Positions 1-8,790 of a stretch of DNA of 39,009 nucleotides are shown here, piece by piece (within the stretch, counting starts at the first letter, position 1; each line of letters begins with the position of its first letter). A program made the position numbers and the translations under genes. Under the pieces are notes generated by a model that was not told where the DNA came from, did no database searches, and saw nothing but the letters and a program-made list of their open reading frames with translations. This stretch comes from Rhodopirellula europaea 6C (GTDB lineage: Bacteria > Planctomycetota > Planctomycetia > Pirellulales > Pirellulaceae): the NCBI RefSeq assembly GCF_000338295.1, contig NZ_ANMO01000142.1, forward strand, positions 1 through 39,009, read 5' to 3'.

Positions 1-110
1 TGCAGTGCGCGAAAGCAGCATAAATATCTGCATCAACAAACTGCACAACCTCCGACTGTGTCGGGGGAGAGGCGACTAGTTGATCGAAGCGAAAGCTCTA
101 GCGGCGCGGC

Positions 111-1517
111 TCAAGCCGATGCGATGGCTTGCCAGAGCGAGGCGGACGCTTGGATGCCGCGGTGGAAATCTTCCAGCGAGAACTTTTCGTTGGGGCTGTG
201 AGCGGCGTCGTCGTTCTGGCCCCAACCAAGAAGCAAGCAATCGCAATCCAGGACTTCTTGGAATCGTGCCAGGATTGGAATCGAGCCGCCTTCCCGAATC
301 ATCACGGGCGGTGTTCCAAAGGCTTGCTCAATCGCGACGCTGGCTGCTTTGGCGTAGCGGCTGTTTGCATCAGCCAGCATTGCGCCGGCACCGTGATCAG
401 GTTTCAAAGTCCAGCGGATACCCGGCGGGCAATGACGCTCGAGGTGAGATTCGATCAGTCCGGTGAGACGTTTTGGGTCTTGGTTGGGCACCAGTCGGAA
501 GCTGAACTTCGCGGACGCTTTGGCTGGTAGAACCGTTTTGACGCCTTCGCCTTGATGTCCCGAGGTCAAACCGTTGATGTCGAGTGACGGGCGAGCCCAG
601 CGTCGTTCATCGGTGGTGTAGCCCGCTTCGCCGTGCAGTTTGGAAGCACCGACGCTGCTCGCGAATTCCTCGTCGTCAGCACCGAGTTGTTTCCAGGCTT
701 CGCGTTCAATGTCGGGAATCGGAGCGACATCGTCGTACAACCCATCGATCGCGATTTTTCCGTCCGCGTCTTTCATGCTGGCCAGCAACTGGCACAGAGC
801 CATGGCGGGATTGGCGACCGCGCCGCCGAAGCTGCCGCTGTGCAGGTCGTGACTCGGTCCGTCGACGAACAATTCGTACGTCGCAATGCCTCGAAGGCCG
901 CAAGTGACCGCGGGGCGGCCTGGTGCGTACTGGCTGCTGTCGCTGACCACGACGACGTCGCAGGCCAGTTTTTCGGCGAGCTCGGGCAACCAATCGTCCA
1001 GGTTTTGGCTGCCGACTTCCTCTTCGCCTTCGATCAGGAATTTGATTTGCAGCGGCAATGGTTGGCCGCTGGCGAGCCAGTCGCAAACGCTGTGGATGTG
1101 CGTCAGGACTTGGCCTTTGTCGTCCGTCGCGCCACGGGCGAACACTTTGCCGTCGCGGACAACGGGTTCGAACGGCGGGCTGGTCCACAGATCGAGTGGC
1201 TCGGGCGGCTGGACGTCGTAGTGTCCATAGACCAGGGCCACGGGGGCACCGGGGACAGGCGGGGTCGAGGCGACCAGCAGTGGGAATCCGTTGGTGGAAA
1301 TGGACTCGGTTTGTAGGCCGGCCGCATTCATTTTCTCGAGCAACCAATTGGCCGCCTGGTGAACGTCATCGCGGCGGGAGGAATCGCTGCTGATGCTTGG
1401 GATTTTCAGCCACTCGATCAATTCGGCTTCGTGACGCTGTTTTCCGTCGTCCAAACGCGACTGAACTTCGGCGGGCAATTGGGAGGCGGAGGAGGAAGAT
1501 TGTTCGGATTGGGACAT
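111..1517 (-). CDS. M20 family metallopeptidase (dipeptidase)
   Basis: A 468-residue zinc-dependent peptidase of the M20 family, of the kind annotated as dipeptidase or beta-Ala-His dipeptidase; these hydrolyse dipeptides in the cytoplasm. Visible motifs are GHYDVQP (residues 98-104, metal His and catalytic Asp), GATDDKGQ (129-136, bridging Asp) and EGEEEVGS (163-170, catalytic and metal Glu). A later HSG motif in the dimerisation lid (DLHSGSFGG) and a C-terminal AHSPNE fit the family. There is no signal peptide. The frame opens with a TTG at 1520, but the adjacent ATG at 1517 is the more natural start. It diverges from clpS with a ~180-bp gap. The family is clear; the exact substrate is not. 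Confidence 0.93.
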   Translation of the reverse strand: MSQSEQSSSSASQLPAEVQSRLDDGKQRHEAELIEWLKIPSISSDSSRRDDVHQAANWLLEKMNAAGLQTESISTNGFPLLVASTPPVPGAPVALVYGHYDVQPPEPLDLWTSPPFEPVVRDGKVFARGATDDKGQVLTHIHSVCDWLASGQPLPLQIKFLIEGEEEVGSQNLDDWLPELAEKLACDVVVVSDSSQYAPGRPAVTCGLRGIATYELFVDGPSHDLHSGSFGGAVANPAMALCQLLASMKDADGKIAIDGLYDDVAPIPDIEREAWKQLGADDEEFASSVGASKLHGEAGYTTDERRWARPSLDINGLTSGHQGEGVKTVLPAKASAKFSFRLVPNQDPKRLTGLIESHLERHCPPGIRWTLKPDHGAGAMLADANSRYAKAASVAIEQAFGTPPVMIREGGSIPILARFQEVLDCDCLLLGWGQNDDAAHSPNEKFSLEDFHRGIQASASLWQAIASA

Positions 1518-1699
1518 CAAATTGCATTGCGAAAGAGAATCGAGCAGCGTGCCGTCGAATGCGGAAAAATCCGTATTTGAGGACTAACAGGTCCATCTGG
1601 ACGTCTTTACAATAGCATTTCACAAACCAAAACAGGACCACCAAGCGGCAGGATGAGACGCCGCTGTTGCCCCAAATTTCACCAGGAGTTGTTGGAAGC

Positions 1700-2050
1700 A
1701 TGTCCGATCATTCCGCCGCCGTTGCCGAGCCCGATGTGGTCACGGAAGAAGAACAACGCAGCGATCGTAAACCGAAACGACAACCGCCCTACCACGTCAT
1801 TTTGTGGGACGACACCGACCACAGCTATGACTACGTGATTTCGATGATGAAGCGTTTGTTCCGCATGCCCATCGAAAAAGGCTATCAGGTCGCGAAAGAG
1901 GTCGACAAAAGCGGCCGCGCGATTTGCATGACCACCACGTTGGAATTGGCGGAACTAAAACGCGACCAAATTCACGCGTTCGGCAAAGACGAACGTTTGG
2001 ATCGTTGCAAAGGCAGCATGTCCGCCACCATTGAACCTGCTCGCGGCTAA
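1700..2050 (+). CDS. clpS: ClpS, ATP-dependent Clp protease adaptor
   Basis: A 116-residue protein whose second half is the ClpS fold. ClpS binds the N-domain of ClpA/ClpC and delivers N-degron substrates. The core runs from about residue 30: YHVILWDDTDHSYDYV matches the ligand-binding strand and helix (usual form xNDDxTPMEFV), and later KEVDKSGRAICMTTTLELAE matches the family's V-H-x-x-G-x-A segment. The first ~28 residues are a charged, probably disordered extension. I chose the ATG at 1700, preceded by AGGA at 1684-1687, over a TTG at 1667. It lies 33 bp upstream of mtaB in the same direction, so the two are probably co-transcribed. Confidence 0.9.
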   Translation: MSDHSAAVAEPDVVTEEEQRSDRKPKRQPPYHVILWDDTDHSYDYVISMMKRLFRMPIEKGYQVAKEVDKSGRAICMTTTLELAELKRDQIHAFGKDERLDRCKGSMSATIEPARG

Positions 2051-2083
2051 GCGGGCCCGAGGCTGAACGAGCATTCTTTTCTG

Positions 2084-3370
2084 ATGACGGCGAAACTTCG
2101 AACCCGCACGCTGGGCTGCAAAGTCAACCAGTACGAAACCGAACTGGTTCGGCAGGGCCTGCAAACAATCGGGTACGAAGACGCCCACGATGGTGAATCG
2201 GCTGACCTGTGCATCGTCAACACGTGCACGGTCACCGAGACCGGTGACGCGAAAAGTCGGCAAGTCGTCCGACGTCTGAATCGCGAAAACCCTGATGCCC
2301 GGATCGTCGTCATGGGCTGTTACGCCACCCGGGCGCCCGAAGAAGTCAGTGCGTTGCCGGGCGTCGTTGAAGTTCTGACCGACAAGCGAGAACTCGGCGA
2401 TTTGATGGGCCGCTTCGGCGTCATCGATGTGCCCACCGGATTGTCCGGATTCGCTGGCCGCAAACGGGCCTATGTGAAAGTCCAGGACGGATGTTTGCTC
2501 CGTTGCAGTTACTGCATCATCCCGATGGTGCGTCCCAAGCTGCATTCCCGTCCCAGCCAAGAGATCGTCGACGAGGTGACTCGTTTGGTCGATGCCGGAC
2601 ACCGCGAAGTCATCCTGACTGGCATTCACCTGGGCCACTACGGTGTCGACTGGAACCGAAACAAACCGCGTGAGGAATGGGTGCGGTTGGCTCATTTGGT
2701 CAAAGATCTGTGTCAGATCCCCGGCCAATTCCGAATTCGAATGAGCAGCATCGAGGCGACCGAAGTCACTCGGGAACTGATTGGCGTGATGGCCGAGTTC
2801 CCTGAGAAGGTCGTCCCGCACCTGCACCTGTGTTTGCAATCAGGAAGCGATTCGGTTCTGCGTCGTATGCGTCGACGCTGGGGCACGAAGATGTTTCTCG
2901 ATCGCTGCCGTCTGCTTCGCGAATCATTGGACCGACCAGCGATCACGACTGACATCATCGCGGGTTTCCCCGGTGAGACCGAAGAGGAATTCGAGCAGAC
3001 GTTGCGGACCTGCCGCGAAGCTGGTTTTTCAAAGATCCACGCGTTCCCGTATTCTGCTCGTCGAGGCACACCCGCTGCCGAACGTGACGACCAACTCGAC
3101 AAAGGGTTGATCTCCGAACGAGTCGATCGGTTGGGTGAGGTCGAAGCTGCGCTACGGCAACAGTACTACAAAACGTTGGTCGGTTCCAATTTGGAATTGT
3201 TGGTGGAAGAGGTGACACCTGACGGGCGTTTGCAGGGAACCACCTGTCGTTACGCTTTGGGATCGATCGAGCGTCCTGAAAACGTGGGCGAAGCGGATTC
3301 CCTTCGCGAAAACGATTTGATCAAAGCACGCGTGGTCCGCGTTCAAGACGATCGATTGGAATTGGCGTGA
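2084..3370 (+). CDS. mtaB: MtaB, tRNA t6A37 methylthiotransferase
   Basis: A 428-residue radical SAM methylthiotransferase that converts t6A to ms2t6A at position 37 of ANN-decoding tRNAs. The N-terminal UPF0004 domain carries the three cysteines for the auxiliary [4Fe-4S] cluster: GCKVNQYE (Cys12), NTCTVT (Cys48) and MGCYA (Cys79). The radical SAM triad CLLRCSYC is at residues 137-144, after the typical AYVKVQDG lead. A C-terminal TRAM-like segment follows (about 360-428). The GCKVNQYE and NTCTVT forms point to MtaB rather than MiaB or RimO. Its stop overlaps the start of the next gene, which suggests translational coupling. Confidence 0.93.
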   Translation: MTAKLRTRTLGCKVNQYETELVRQGLQTIGYEDAHDGESADLCIVNTCTVTETGDAKSRQVVRRLNRENPDARIVVMGCYATRAPEEVSALPGVVEVLTDKRELGDLMGRFGVIDVPTGLSGFAGRKRAYVKVQDGCLLRCSYCIIPMVRPKLHSRPSQEIVDEVTRLVDAGHREVILTGIHLGHYGVDWNRNKPREEWVRLAHLVKDLCQIPGQFRIRMSSIEATEVTRELIGVMAEFPEKVVPHLHLCLQSGSDSVLRRMRRRWGTKMFLDRCRLLRESLDRPAITTDIIAGFPGETEEEFEQTLRTCREAGFSKIHAFPYSARRGTPAAERDDQLDKGLISERVDRLGEVEAALRQQYYKTLVGSNLELLVEEVTPDGRLQGTTCRYALGSIERPENVGEADSLRENDLIKARVVRVQDDRLELA

Positions 3371-3720
3371 CCTCATCGCCTCGCAAAGACGACGTTGCCA
3401 CCGTCGATGAATTGAAAGCGATCGTGCATCAGTTCGTTGATGAACGGAATTGGCACGAGTTCCACCAGCCCAAGAATTTGGTGATGTCGCTGGCGATCGA
3501 AACCGCTGAGCTGATGGAGCATTTCCAGTGGCTGACGCCGGAAGAATCTGCTCGCGTGAAGGACGACGAGCAAAAGCTTCACGATGTCGGGGAAGAGGTC
3601 GCGGATTGCTTGGCGTATCTGCTCGCGATCGCGAACAAGTTGGACATCGATTTGTCGACGACGTTGCGAGCCAAGATGATTCGCAATGCGATCAAATATC
3701 CGGTTCCGGACGACGCGTAG
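3367..3720 (+). CDS. MazG-like nucleotide pyrophosphohydrolase
   Basis: A 117-residue all-alpha NTP pyrophosphatase of the MazG/RS21-C6 type, a family that hydrolyses (d)NTPs to (d)NMPs and PPi and is generally viewed as cleaning non-canonical nucleotides. The metal-binding pattern is visible as ETAELMEHFQW (about residues 42-52) and, further on, EEVADCLAYLLAI (about 78-90), the classic ExxE...ExxD arrangement. It starts with a GTG whose last two bases are part of the TGA stop of mtaB, so translation is probably coupled. The TAG stop falls inside the first bases of the palindromic repeat that follows. Its true nucleotide substrate cannot be read from sequence. Confidence 0.85.
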   Translation: MTSSPRKDDVATVDELKAIVHQFVDERNWHEFHQPKNLVMSLAIETAELMEHFQWLTPEESARVKDDEQKLHDVGEEVADCLAYLLAIANKLDIDLSTTLRAKMIRNAIKYPVPDDA

Positions 3721-3850
3721 GCCAGGTTGCACCTGGCGATGGTTCTTGGCCGGTGCACGTTGGTCTCGCGAAAGCATTCGATGACGGCTCGCTTTGTTCC
3801 AAAGCATCGGCGTGGGCGCCGTGTGGAACATGGCCTACGAGCGTTGTGAA
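3717..3850. repeat. Palindromic intergenic repeat, copy 1
   Basis: First of two similar units. It opens with GTAGGCCA (3717-3724) and its inverted copy TGGCCTAC lies at 3831-3838, giving 8-bp terminal inverted repeats around ~122 bp. Inside are three small hairpins: GCCAGGT-tgc-ACCTGGC at the left end, GCTTTG-ttc-CAAAGC at 3791-3805, and an imperfect GCCGTGT/ACATGGC stem at the right end. Similarity to copy 2 continues past the inverted repeat through GAGCGTTGTGAA to 3850 and, more weakly, to about 3881. The start overlaps the mazG-like stop codon. It resembles REPIN or MITE-like elements. Open frames through it encode phrases such as ASAWAPCGTWPTSVVN and are not genes. Confidence 0.85.
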
Positions 3851-3892
3851 CCGAATTCTTGGCGAATCCGGCTACGAATTGACATGGCTACC

Positions 3893-4027
3893 GTAGGCCA
3901 GGTTGTACCTGGCGATGGTTCTTGGCCGGTGAACGTTGGTCTCGCGAAAGCGTTTTGTTGACGGCTCGCTTTGTTCCAAAGCATCGGCGTGGGTGCCATG
4001 TGGGACATGGCCTACGAGCGTTGTGAA
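3893..4027. repeat. Palindromic intergenic repeat, copy 2
   Basis: Second unit, 176 bp downstream of the start of copy 1 and in the same orientation. GTAGGCCA is at 3893-3900 and TGGCCTAC at 4008-4015. The three hairpins are conserved: GCCAGGT-tgt-ACCTGGC, GCTTTG-ttc-CAAAGC (3968-3982), and here a perfect GCCATGT-ggg-ACATGGC. Several differences keep the stems intact, since loop bases vary and the right-hand stem is perfect only in this copy. Weak similarity to the copy 1 flank extends to about 4060. The pair fills the space between two convergent genes, so it may also act as a bidirectional transcription stop. Confidence 0.85.
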
Positions 4028-4070
4028 TTGGATGTTGGCGAAATCGGCTGCGGTTGGATTGCCGATTGGT

Positions 4071-5111
4071 TTACGAACCGACGTAGCGGTCGTAAATGGA
4101 GCGTGCATGCGGGATGTCTCGGACGCCGCTGATCACTGCTCGGCCGTCACGGAACAGGGTCAGCGTTTGGTTATCCGGCAACTGCAGACGCGTGAAGAAA
4201 CGAGTCGCTTGGACTGGTGCAACGTCGTTCCATCGTTCGGCAATCTTGGTCAAGTCAATGCGGCGACTTCCGCCGGGGATTTGCACCGCGTTTCGACCGC
4301 AAAGTGTTTCCGCTTGTGAGACGCCGACTTCGGCGGCATCAAGAAATTCTAGTTGTCCACCCGAGCAAGCCGGGCATTGGTTCGACAGGTTTTCGTCGAT
4401 GGCGATCTCTCGGATTTGATTTCGCCACAGATCGATCGATAGCACTCGCGGGTTGATGGCGGATGAATTGCCGGAGAGAAATTTTAGAGCTTCGGACGAT
4501 TGCAGGCTGGCGATCAAGTGAGTCGCCGGGCCGATCACTCCTGCTGTGTCGCAAGTTTCCACCTCGCCGGGGTCAGGAACGTCGGGGACAAGGCAACGGA
4601 AGCACGGTGACACGCCATTGAAGAAACGGACTTGTCCATTGGCACCCACGCAGCCTCCGTGCACCCAAGGCGTGCCAGTCGAAAGCGACCAATCGTTGAG
4701 CAGCAAACGCAGGGTAAAGTTGTCGGCTGCGTCGATGACCAAGTCGACGTCGCGAAGGTGTTCGGCGATGTTGGCCGGGTGGATGTCGGCGACGACTTCT
4801 TCGATCACAACGCTGGAGTTGATGCGGCGAAGATGACCTGCCGCGGCTTCGGCTTTGGCGAGGGCTTGCTCCGCGTCGGATTCAACGTAGAGACTTTGGC
4901 GTTGCAGGTTGCTCCATTCGATCAGGTCACGATCGATCAGGCGGATTCGACCGACACCGGCTCGGACCAGCAATTCCGATGCGACGGAGCCGAGCGCACC
5001 GCAACCCAGAATTGCGACATGTGCGGATTGGATTTGTGCCTGGCCCGATTCACCGATCGAGGCGAATTGTGCTTGGCGGACGTAACGATCGTTCGGGTCG
5101 GAGATCGCCAT
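4071..5111 (-). CDS. ThiF/MoeB/HesA family E1-like adenylyltransferase
   Basis: A 346-residue E1-like enzyme, a family that adenylates the C-terminal glycine of a ubiquitin-like sulfur carrier (ThiS or MoaD) for thiamine or molybdopterin synthesis. Visible features: the nucleotide-binding loop GCGALGS (residues 36-42), the acidic LIDRDLIEWSNLQRQ segment (58-72), a zinc site CFRC (170-173) with CPAC (246-249), and a candidate catalytic Cys187 in ETCDTAGVIGP. The last ~90 residues are not a rhodanese domain; they end in LFRDGRAVISG...ARSIYDRYVG, a tail common in ThiF-type proteins. No thiS or moaD lies nearby, so ThiF versus MoeB cannot be settled here. Confidence 0.88.
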   Translation of the reverse strand: MAISDPNDRYVRQAQFASIGESGQAQIQSAHVAILGCGALGSVASELLVRAGVGRIRLIDRDLIEWSNLQRQSLYVESDAEQALAKAEAAAGHLRRINSSVVIEEVVADIHPANIAEHLRDVDLVIDAADNFTLRLLLNDWSLSTGTPWVHGGCVGANGQVRFFNGVSPCFRCLVPDVPDPGEVETCDTAGVIGPATHLIASLQSSEALKFLSGNSSAINPRVLSIDLWRNQIREIAIDENLSNQCPACSGGQLEFLDAAEVGVSQAETLCGRNAVQIPGGSRRIDLTKIAERWNDVAPVQATRFFTRLQLPDNQTLTLFRDGRAVISGVRDIPHARSIYDRYVGS

Positions 5112-5138
5112 TGAAAATCAAGCACCAAGAAAGCAAAA

Positions 5139-5540
<402 letters not shown>

Positions 5541-5568
5541 TCTTGCAACGACCAGGATAGCATGCGGG

Positions 5569-7695
5569 CTATTTTGCAACAGCCAAGTTCTGCGAACGCA
5601 GTCCAGTCACGTATTCGTGGGCCACGTTCATGACCTCTTTGTTGTAATACGTGTCACGGAAGATCTCATCGTTGTTGAGGACTTCATCGAGTTCCTCTTC
5701 TTCGGCTTCCGTTTGGGCCTTGCGTTCGGCTCGACGACGCAGGAATTCCTCTTCGTTCAGCGAAATGCTCTTCTGATCCTTTTCGCGAACGTACAACTCG
5801 ATGCGACGCATCAGTTCGCTGAATTCCTTGTCCTGCTGGACTCGGTTGGCGGAATTGATGCGAAGTGAGTTGAGCAGGCTGTCCGGCGTCATGGCGTACA
5901 AGCTGTGCTTGGCCAACGGCACCTTGTCGAATTCCAATGCGTATTCGAGGTCACCTTCGGCAACGGGAAGCTTGCTGGTCATGCTTGGAAGCACCAAGTC
6001 AGCTTCGACCCCTTTCAGCTGAGTGCTCTCGCCATCGGGCAGATAGAACTGTTGCAACGTGACCTTCAGTGCACCGTAGTTCGCGTTGTTATTGCGGAAC
6101 AGGCTTTGTCCGATGTCCATCAGCGTTTGAACGGTTCCCTTGCCGTGGGTGGCTGGGTCACCGACCACGATGCCGCGGTGATAGTCTTTGATTGCACCGG
6201 CGAAGATCTCGCTGGCACTCGCACTCAGTTTGCTGGTCACGACAACCAAGGGGCCGTCCCAGACGGTGCCGCTTTGATCGTCCGAGTATTGCTGCACCGA
6301 TCCGTCCGAGTTCTTGACTTGGACAACGGGGCCACGATCGATGAACAATCCGGTTAGGCTGATCGCTTCGGTCAAACTGCCGCCGCCGTTGCGAGTCAGG
6401 TCGAGGACCACGCCGCCAACGTTTTGTTCTTTGAAGTCTCGCAGGATTCGTTCGACGTCGCGTGTGCTGCTGCGATAGTCCACTTCGTTTCGACGAGCGG
6501 CTTCCATGTCCATGTAGAAGCTGGGCAGATTGATGTAGCCCAATTTAACTTTGCCTTGTCCTGGCATCTCGTGGTCGATGACTTCACCGCGAGCGGCGGA
6601 GTCTTCGAGTTCGATGCGAGCACGGACAATTTTGAAGATCTCTTCGTTGCCGGTTCCGCCAGGACGAACGGCCAAGCGAACAACGCTGCCAGCACGGCCG
6701 CGAATGAGTTTGACGACTTCCTTCAGAGGCATTTCCACGATGTCGACCATGGGGCCTTCGGCGTCTTGGCCGACGGCGACGATCACGTCATCGGGTTTCA
6801 GTTTGCCGTGTGAATCAGCCGCTCCACCAGGAATGACCTGACGAACAACCGTCGTGCCATCTTTTTCACCCAAGGAAGCACCGATGCCGTCCAAATTCAG
6901 ACGCATACTGATCGCGAAATCTTCCAGCGTTGCTGGCGACATGTAAGTCGAGTGAGGGTCGTAGCCGTTGGTCACCGACGACAGGAACAGTTCCAGCAAA
7001 TCATCGGAGCTGGTTTGTTTCCAACGGCGAGCGTAACGGGCGTATCGGCGACGCAGTTGGTCCTTGGCGTCAGCCATGATTTCGTCCTTGGACATCTCAG
7101 GTTCGTCAGAGTCTGAGTCGTCCGATTTTTCGTTTCGCAGGTCGAGCAACGCGAGTTTGATCTGACGACGCCAGCGGTCGCGAGCTTCGTCTGCGTCGCG
7201 AGCAAATTGAGTGGCATCGCGATCGATGATGATTTGTTCGTCACGGGTGAAATCGAACTCGCCATCGAGCAATTCCATCACCACGGCAACACGTTCATCG
7301 ACACGCTGAGTGAATCGTCCATAGATGTAGTAGGCCAAGCTGAGGTCGCCCAAGCGAACTTGGTCATCGACCACTTCGGAGTAGCGATTGAATTCGTCGA
7401 CATCGCTCTGAAGGAAGTACAGCTTCATCGGGTCGAAGGATTCGAGAAACAAATCCAAAGCTCGGCGACTGATCTCGTCGTTAAGGTCTTTGCCCGAAAC
7501 GTGATTGCTGGGCATCAGTTGGGCGATCAGCTTCGCGATCACTTTGTCCTGAGGCGAGGGCTGGGGCGGAGCAGCTTGTTCCGGTGCAGCTCGTTCGACG
7601 GTTCGTTCCTGCGCGGTGGCGGGAAGTTGAATCAGTGTGGAACCAATGCACCCCACCGCGAGCAACGCGACGGGAAGGATTTGACGAAACGACAT
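5569..7695 (-). CDS. Carboxy-terminal processing protease (Prc/Tsp, S41)
   Basis: A 708-residue S41 serine protease, close to Tsp/Prc in length and layout. It should act in the periplasm or outside the cytoplasmic membrane on C-terminally exposed protein tails. A signal peptide covers residues 1-28 (cleavage near ATA-QE). A long helical N-terminal domain follows (about 45-250, with an acidic SDDSDSDEPE insert near 191-200), then a PDZ domain (about 255-345). The protease core has SASASE at 491-496 with Ser493 as the likely nucleophile, and Lys519 in HGKGT as the general base. The C-terminal 130 residues are charged and helical like the DUF3340 tail of Tsp. ATG start at 7695. rnpB follows directly downstream. 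Confidence 0.92.
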   Translation of the reverse strand: MSFRQILPVALLAVGCIGSTLIQLPATAQERTVERAAPEQAAPPQPSPQDKVIAKLIAQLMPSNHVSGKDLNDEISRRALDLFLESFDPMKLYFLQSDVDEFNRYSEVVDDQVRLGDLSLAYYIYGRFTQRVDERVAVVMELLDGEFDFTRDEQIIIDRDATQFARDADEARDRWRRQIKLALLDLRNEKSDDSDSDEPEMSKDEIMADAKDQLRRRYARYARRWKQTSSDDLLELFLSSVTNGYDPHSTYMSPATLEDFAISMRLNLDGIGASLGEKDGTTVVRQVIPGGAADSHGKLKPDDVIVAVGQDAEGPMVDIVEMPLKEVVKLIRGRAGSVVRLAVRPGGTGNEEIFKIVRARIELEDSAARGEVIDHEMPGQGKVKLGYINLPSFYMDMEAARRNEVDYRSSTRDVERILRDFKEQNVGGVVLDLTRNGGGSLTEAISLTGLFIDRGPVVQVKNSDGSVQQYSDDQSGTVWDGPLVVVTSKLSASASEIFAGAIKDYHRGIVVGDPATHGKGTVQTLMDIGQSLFRNNNANYGALKVTLQQFYLPDGESTQLKGVEADLVLPSMTSKLPVAEGDLEYALEFDKVPLAKHSLYAMTPDSLLNSLRINSANRVQQDKEFSELMRRIELYVREKDQKSISLNEEEFLRRRAERKAQTEAEEEELDEVLNNDEIFRDTYYNKEVMNVAHEYVTGLRSQNLAVAK

Positions 7696-7945
7696 AGATC
7701 ACGATCGGGTGAAAGGAAAAACCGACAGAGTTAGGAGGAATGCGTGCCTACCAAAATAGGGCATTCAGGCAGACTGCGCGCGTCCGTCCAGTTCGATGTT
7801 AGGAGTGTGGCGAAAAAACGGCAACCTTGATTTCCCAATGTCCCCAGAGGGGCAGGATCCGCTTGCGGCGTGCCAAACGACCGCCGGACGCTGGTTGGGT
7901 ATGGTTGATTCCACCTTGATACTTCGGTTCAACCCCGGTCGCGGT

Positions 7946-8464
7946 TCACAGGACTGACGTCGATCGCCATTTTTCCGCGGGCCAAACGGAAAATTTCCCC
8001 AAAACAGTCTCCTGTTCGGTCAAACGCTCAAATCCATCGAGCAGCGGATCGGTCGCGTAGTGATAGGCGGATGCCGTCCACGTTTGCGGGAAAGCGGGCA
8101 GGTTGGCTGGTTGGAGATGGGACGGTGAGACCAGATTGGCTTGCAATTCAATTCGGTCGTACAAGTTCGGGGGTCCCGGTTGATTGGTGACCTCAATCTC
8201 ATCCAAAACTCCGGTCACTCGCTCAGCGTCTCGCTTGGCAAAGAACCAACATTCGCCGCCGACCCGCTGATTTCCCGGTCGCAGGGCGGGGTAATCTTCG
8301 CGGCCGAACAAGGTGCCCTGAACCCAAGCCGGGTGAACTCCCAGCGGGGTGGCCGGCCAACAATGTTGGCGGCATTGGCCTTGGCACAGCGTCCCGTAGA
8401 CAAAGTAAACGGCCACGTCGTCGGGATTCTCCGGGATCATGCCGGCATAGGAATTCGGATTCAT
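7946..8464 (-). CDS. Gamma-glutamylcyclotransferase/AIG2-like protein
   Basis: A 172-residue protein of the gamma-glutamylcyclotransferase (GGCT/AIG2-like) fold. The diagnostic substrate-loop motif VYGTLCQG sits near residues 22-29, followed by the family's glycine-rich strand, GTLFGREDYPALRPG, and the VTGVLDEIE segment that normally carries the catalytic Glu. GGCT-fold enzymes release 5-oxoproline from gamma-glutamyl compounds, but the fold is used for several substrates, so the reaction is not certain. No signal peptide is present. The ATG is at 8464. It is separated from prc by 250 bp and from the divergent cytochrome gene by 326 bp. Confidence 0.75.
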   Translation of the reverse strand: MNPNSYAGMIPENPDDVAVYFVYGTLCQGQCRQHCWPATPLGVHPAWVQGTLFGREDYPALRPGNQRVGGECWFFAKRDAERVTGVLDEIEVTNQPGPPNLYDRIELQANLVSPSHLQPANLPAFPQTWTASAYHYATDPLLDGFERLTEQETVLGKFSVWPAEKWRSTSVL

Positions 8465-8790
8465 TCAGTTCGAACTTCTATCTGCGAAGAGTATGGCGAT
8501 GTGGAATGGCGTCGGGGATGAACTCGGTGAATTGTCCCAGGTTCTGTATTGTCCCTGGAACGAGGCCTTTGAAAAGCAATCAGTTCATTTTGGCATGGCA
8601 GATTCATCGCTGATACAATGGGCGATCCCCTTCCAATGCTGTCCAAGCACCCTCCCCTTCCACCTGCGATGGCGACTTGGTCGCCGATGAGACTTCGTTT
8701 GCCGCAGAATCTTCGCCTGTTTGCTTGTTTGCGATTGGTTAGGTGAGATCTCAGCGAGCGGATCTTGATTGGTCTCGCCGAACAAATTGA
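8465..8790. other. Divergent intergenic region, no recognised feature
   Basis: A 326-bp gap between the minus-strand GGCT-like gene and the plus-strand cytochrome/DUF1553 gene. It must hold both promoters, but I see no convincing -35/-10 pair, palindrome or structured RNA. Short open frames here show no protein-like pattern. No clear Shine-Dalgarno sequence precedes the ATG at 8791. Confidence 0.5.

Noticed and set aside
1955-2839. A ~294-codon minus-strand open frame
   Set aside because: Antisense to mtaB, whose cysteine motifs are clear on the plus strand.
3528-4319. Short plus-strand frames across the palindromic repeats
   Set aside because: Both encode the same KASAW(A/V)PCGTWPTSVVN phrase because they translate the repeat; these are not proteins.
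5559-5574. Sigma-70 promoter of rnpB (TTGCAA and TATCCT)
   Set aside because: The 14-bp spacing is too short for a normal promoter, so it is only mentioned under rnpB.
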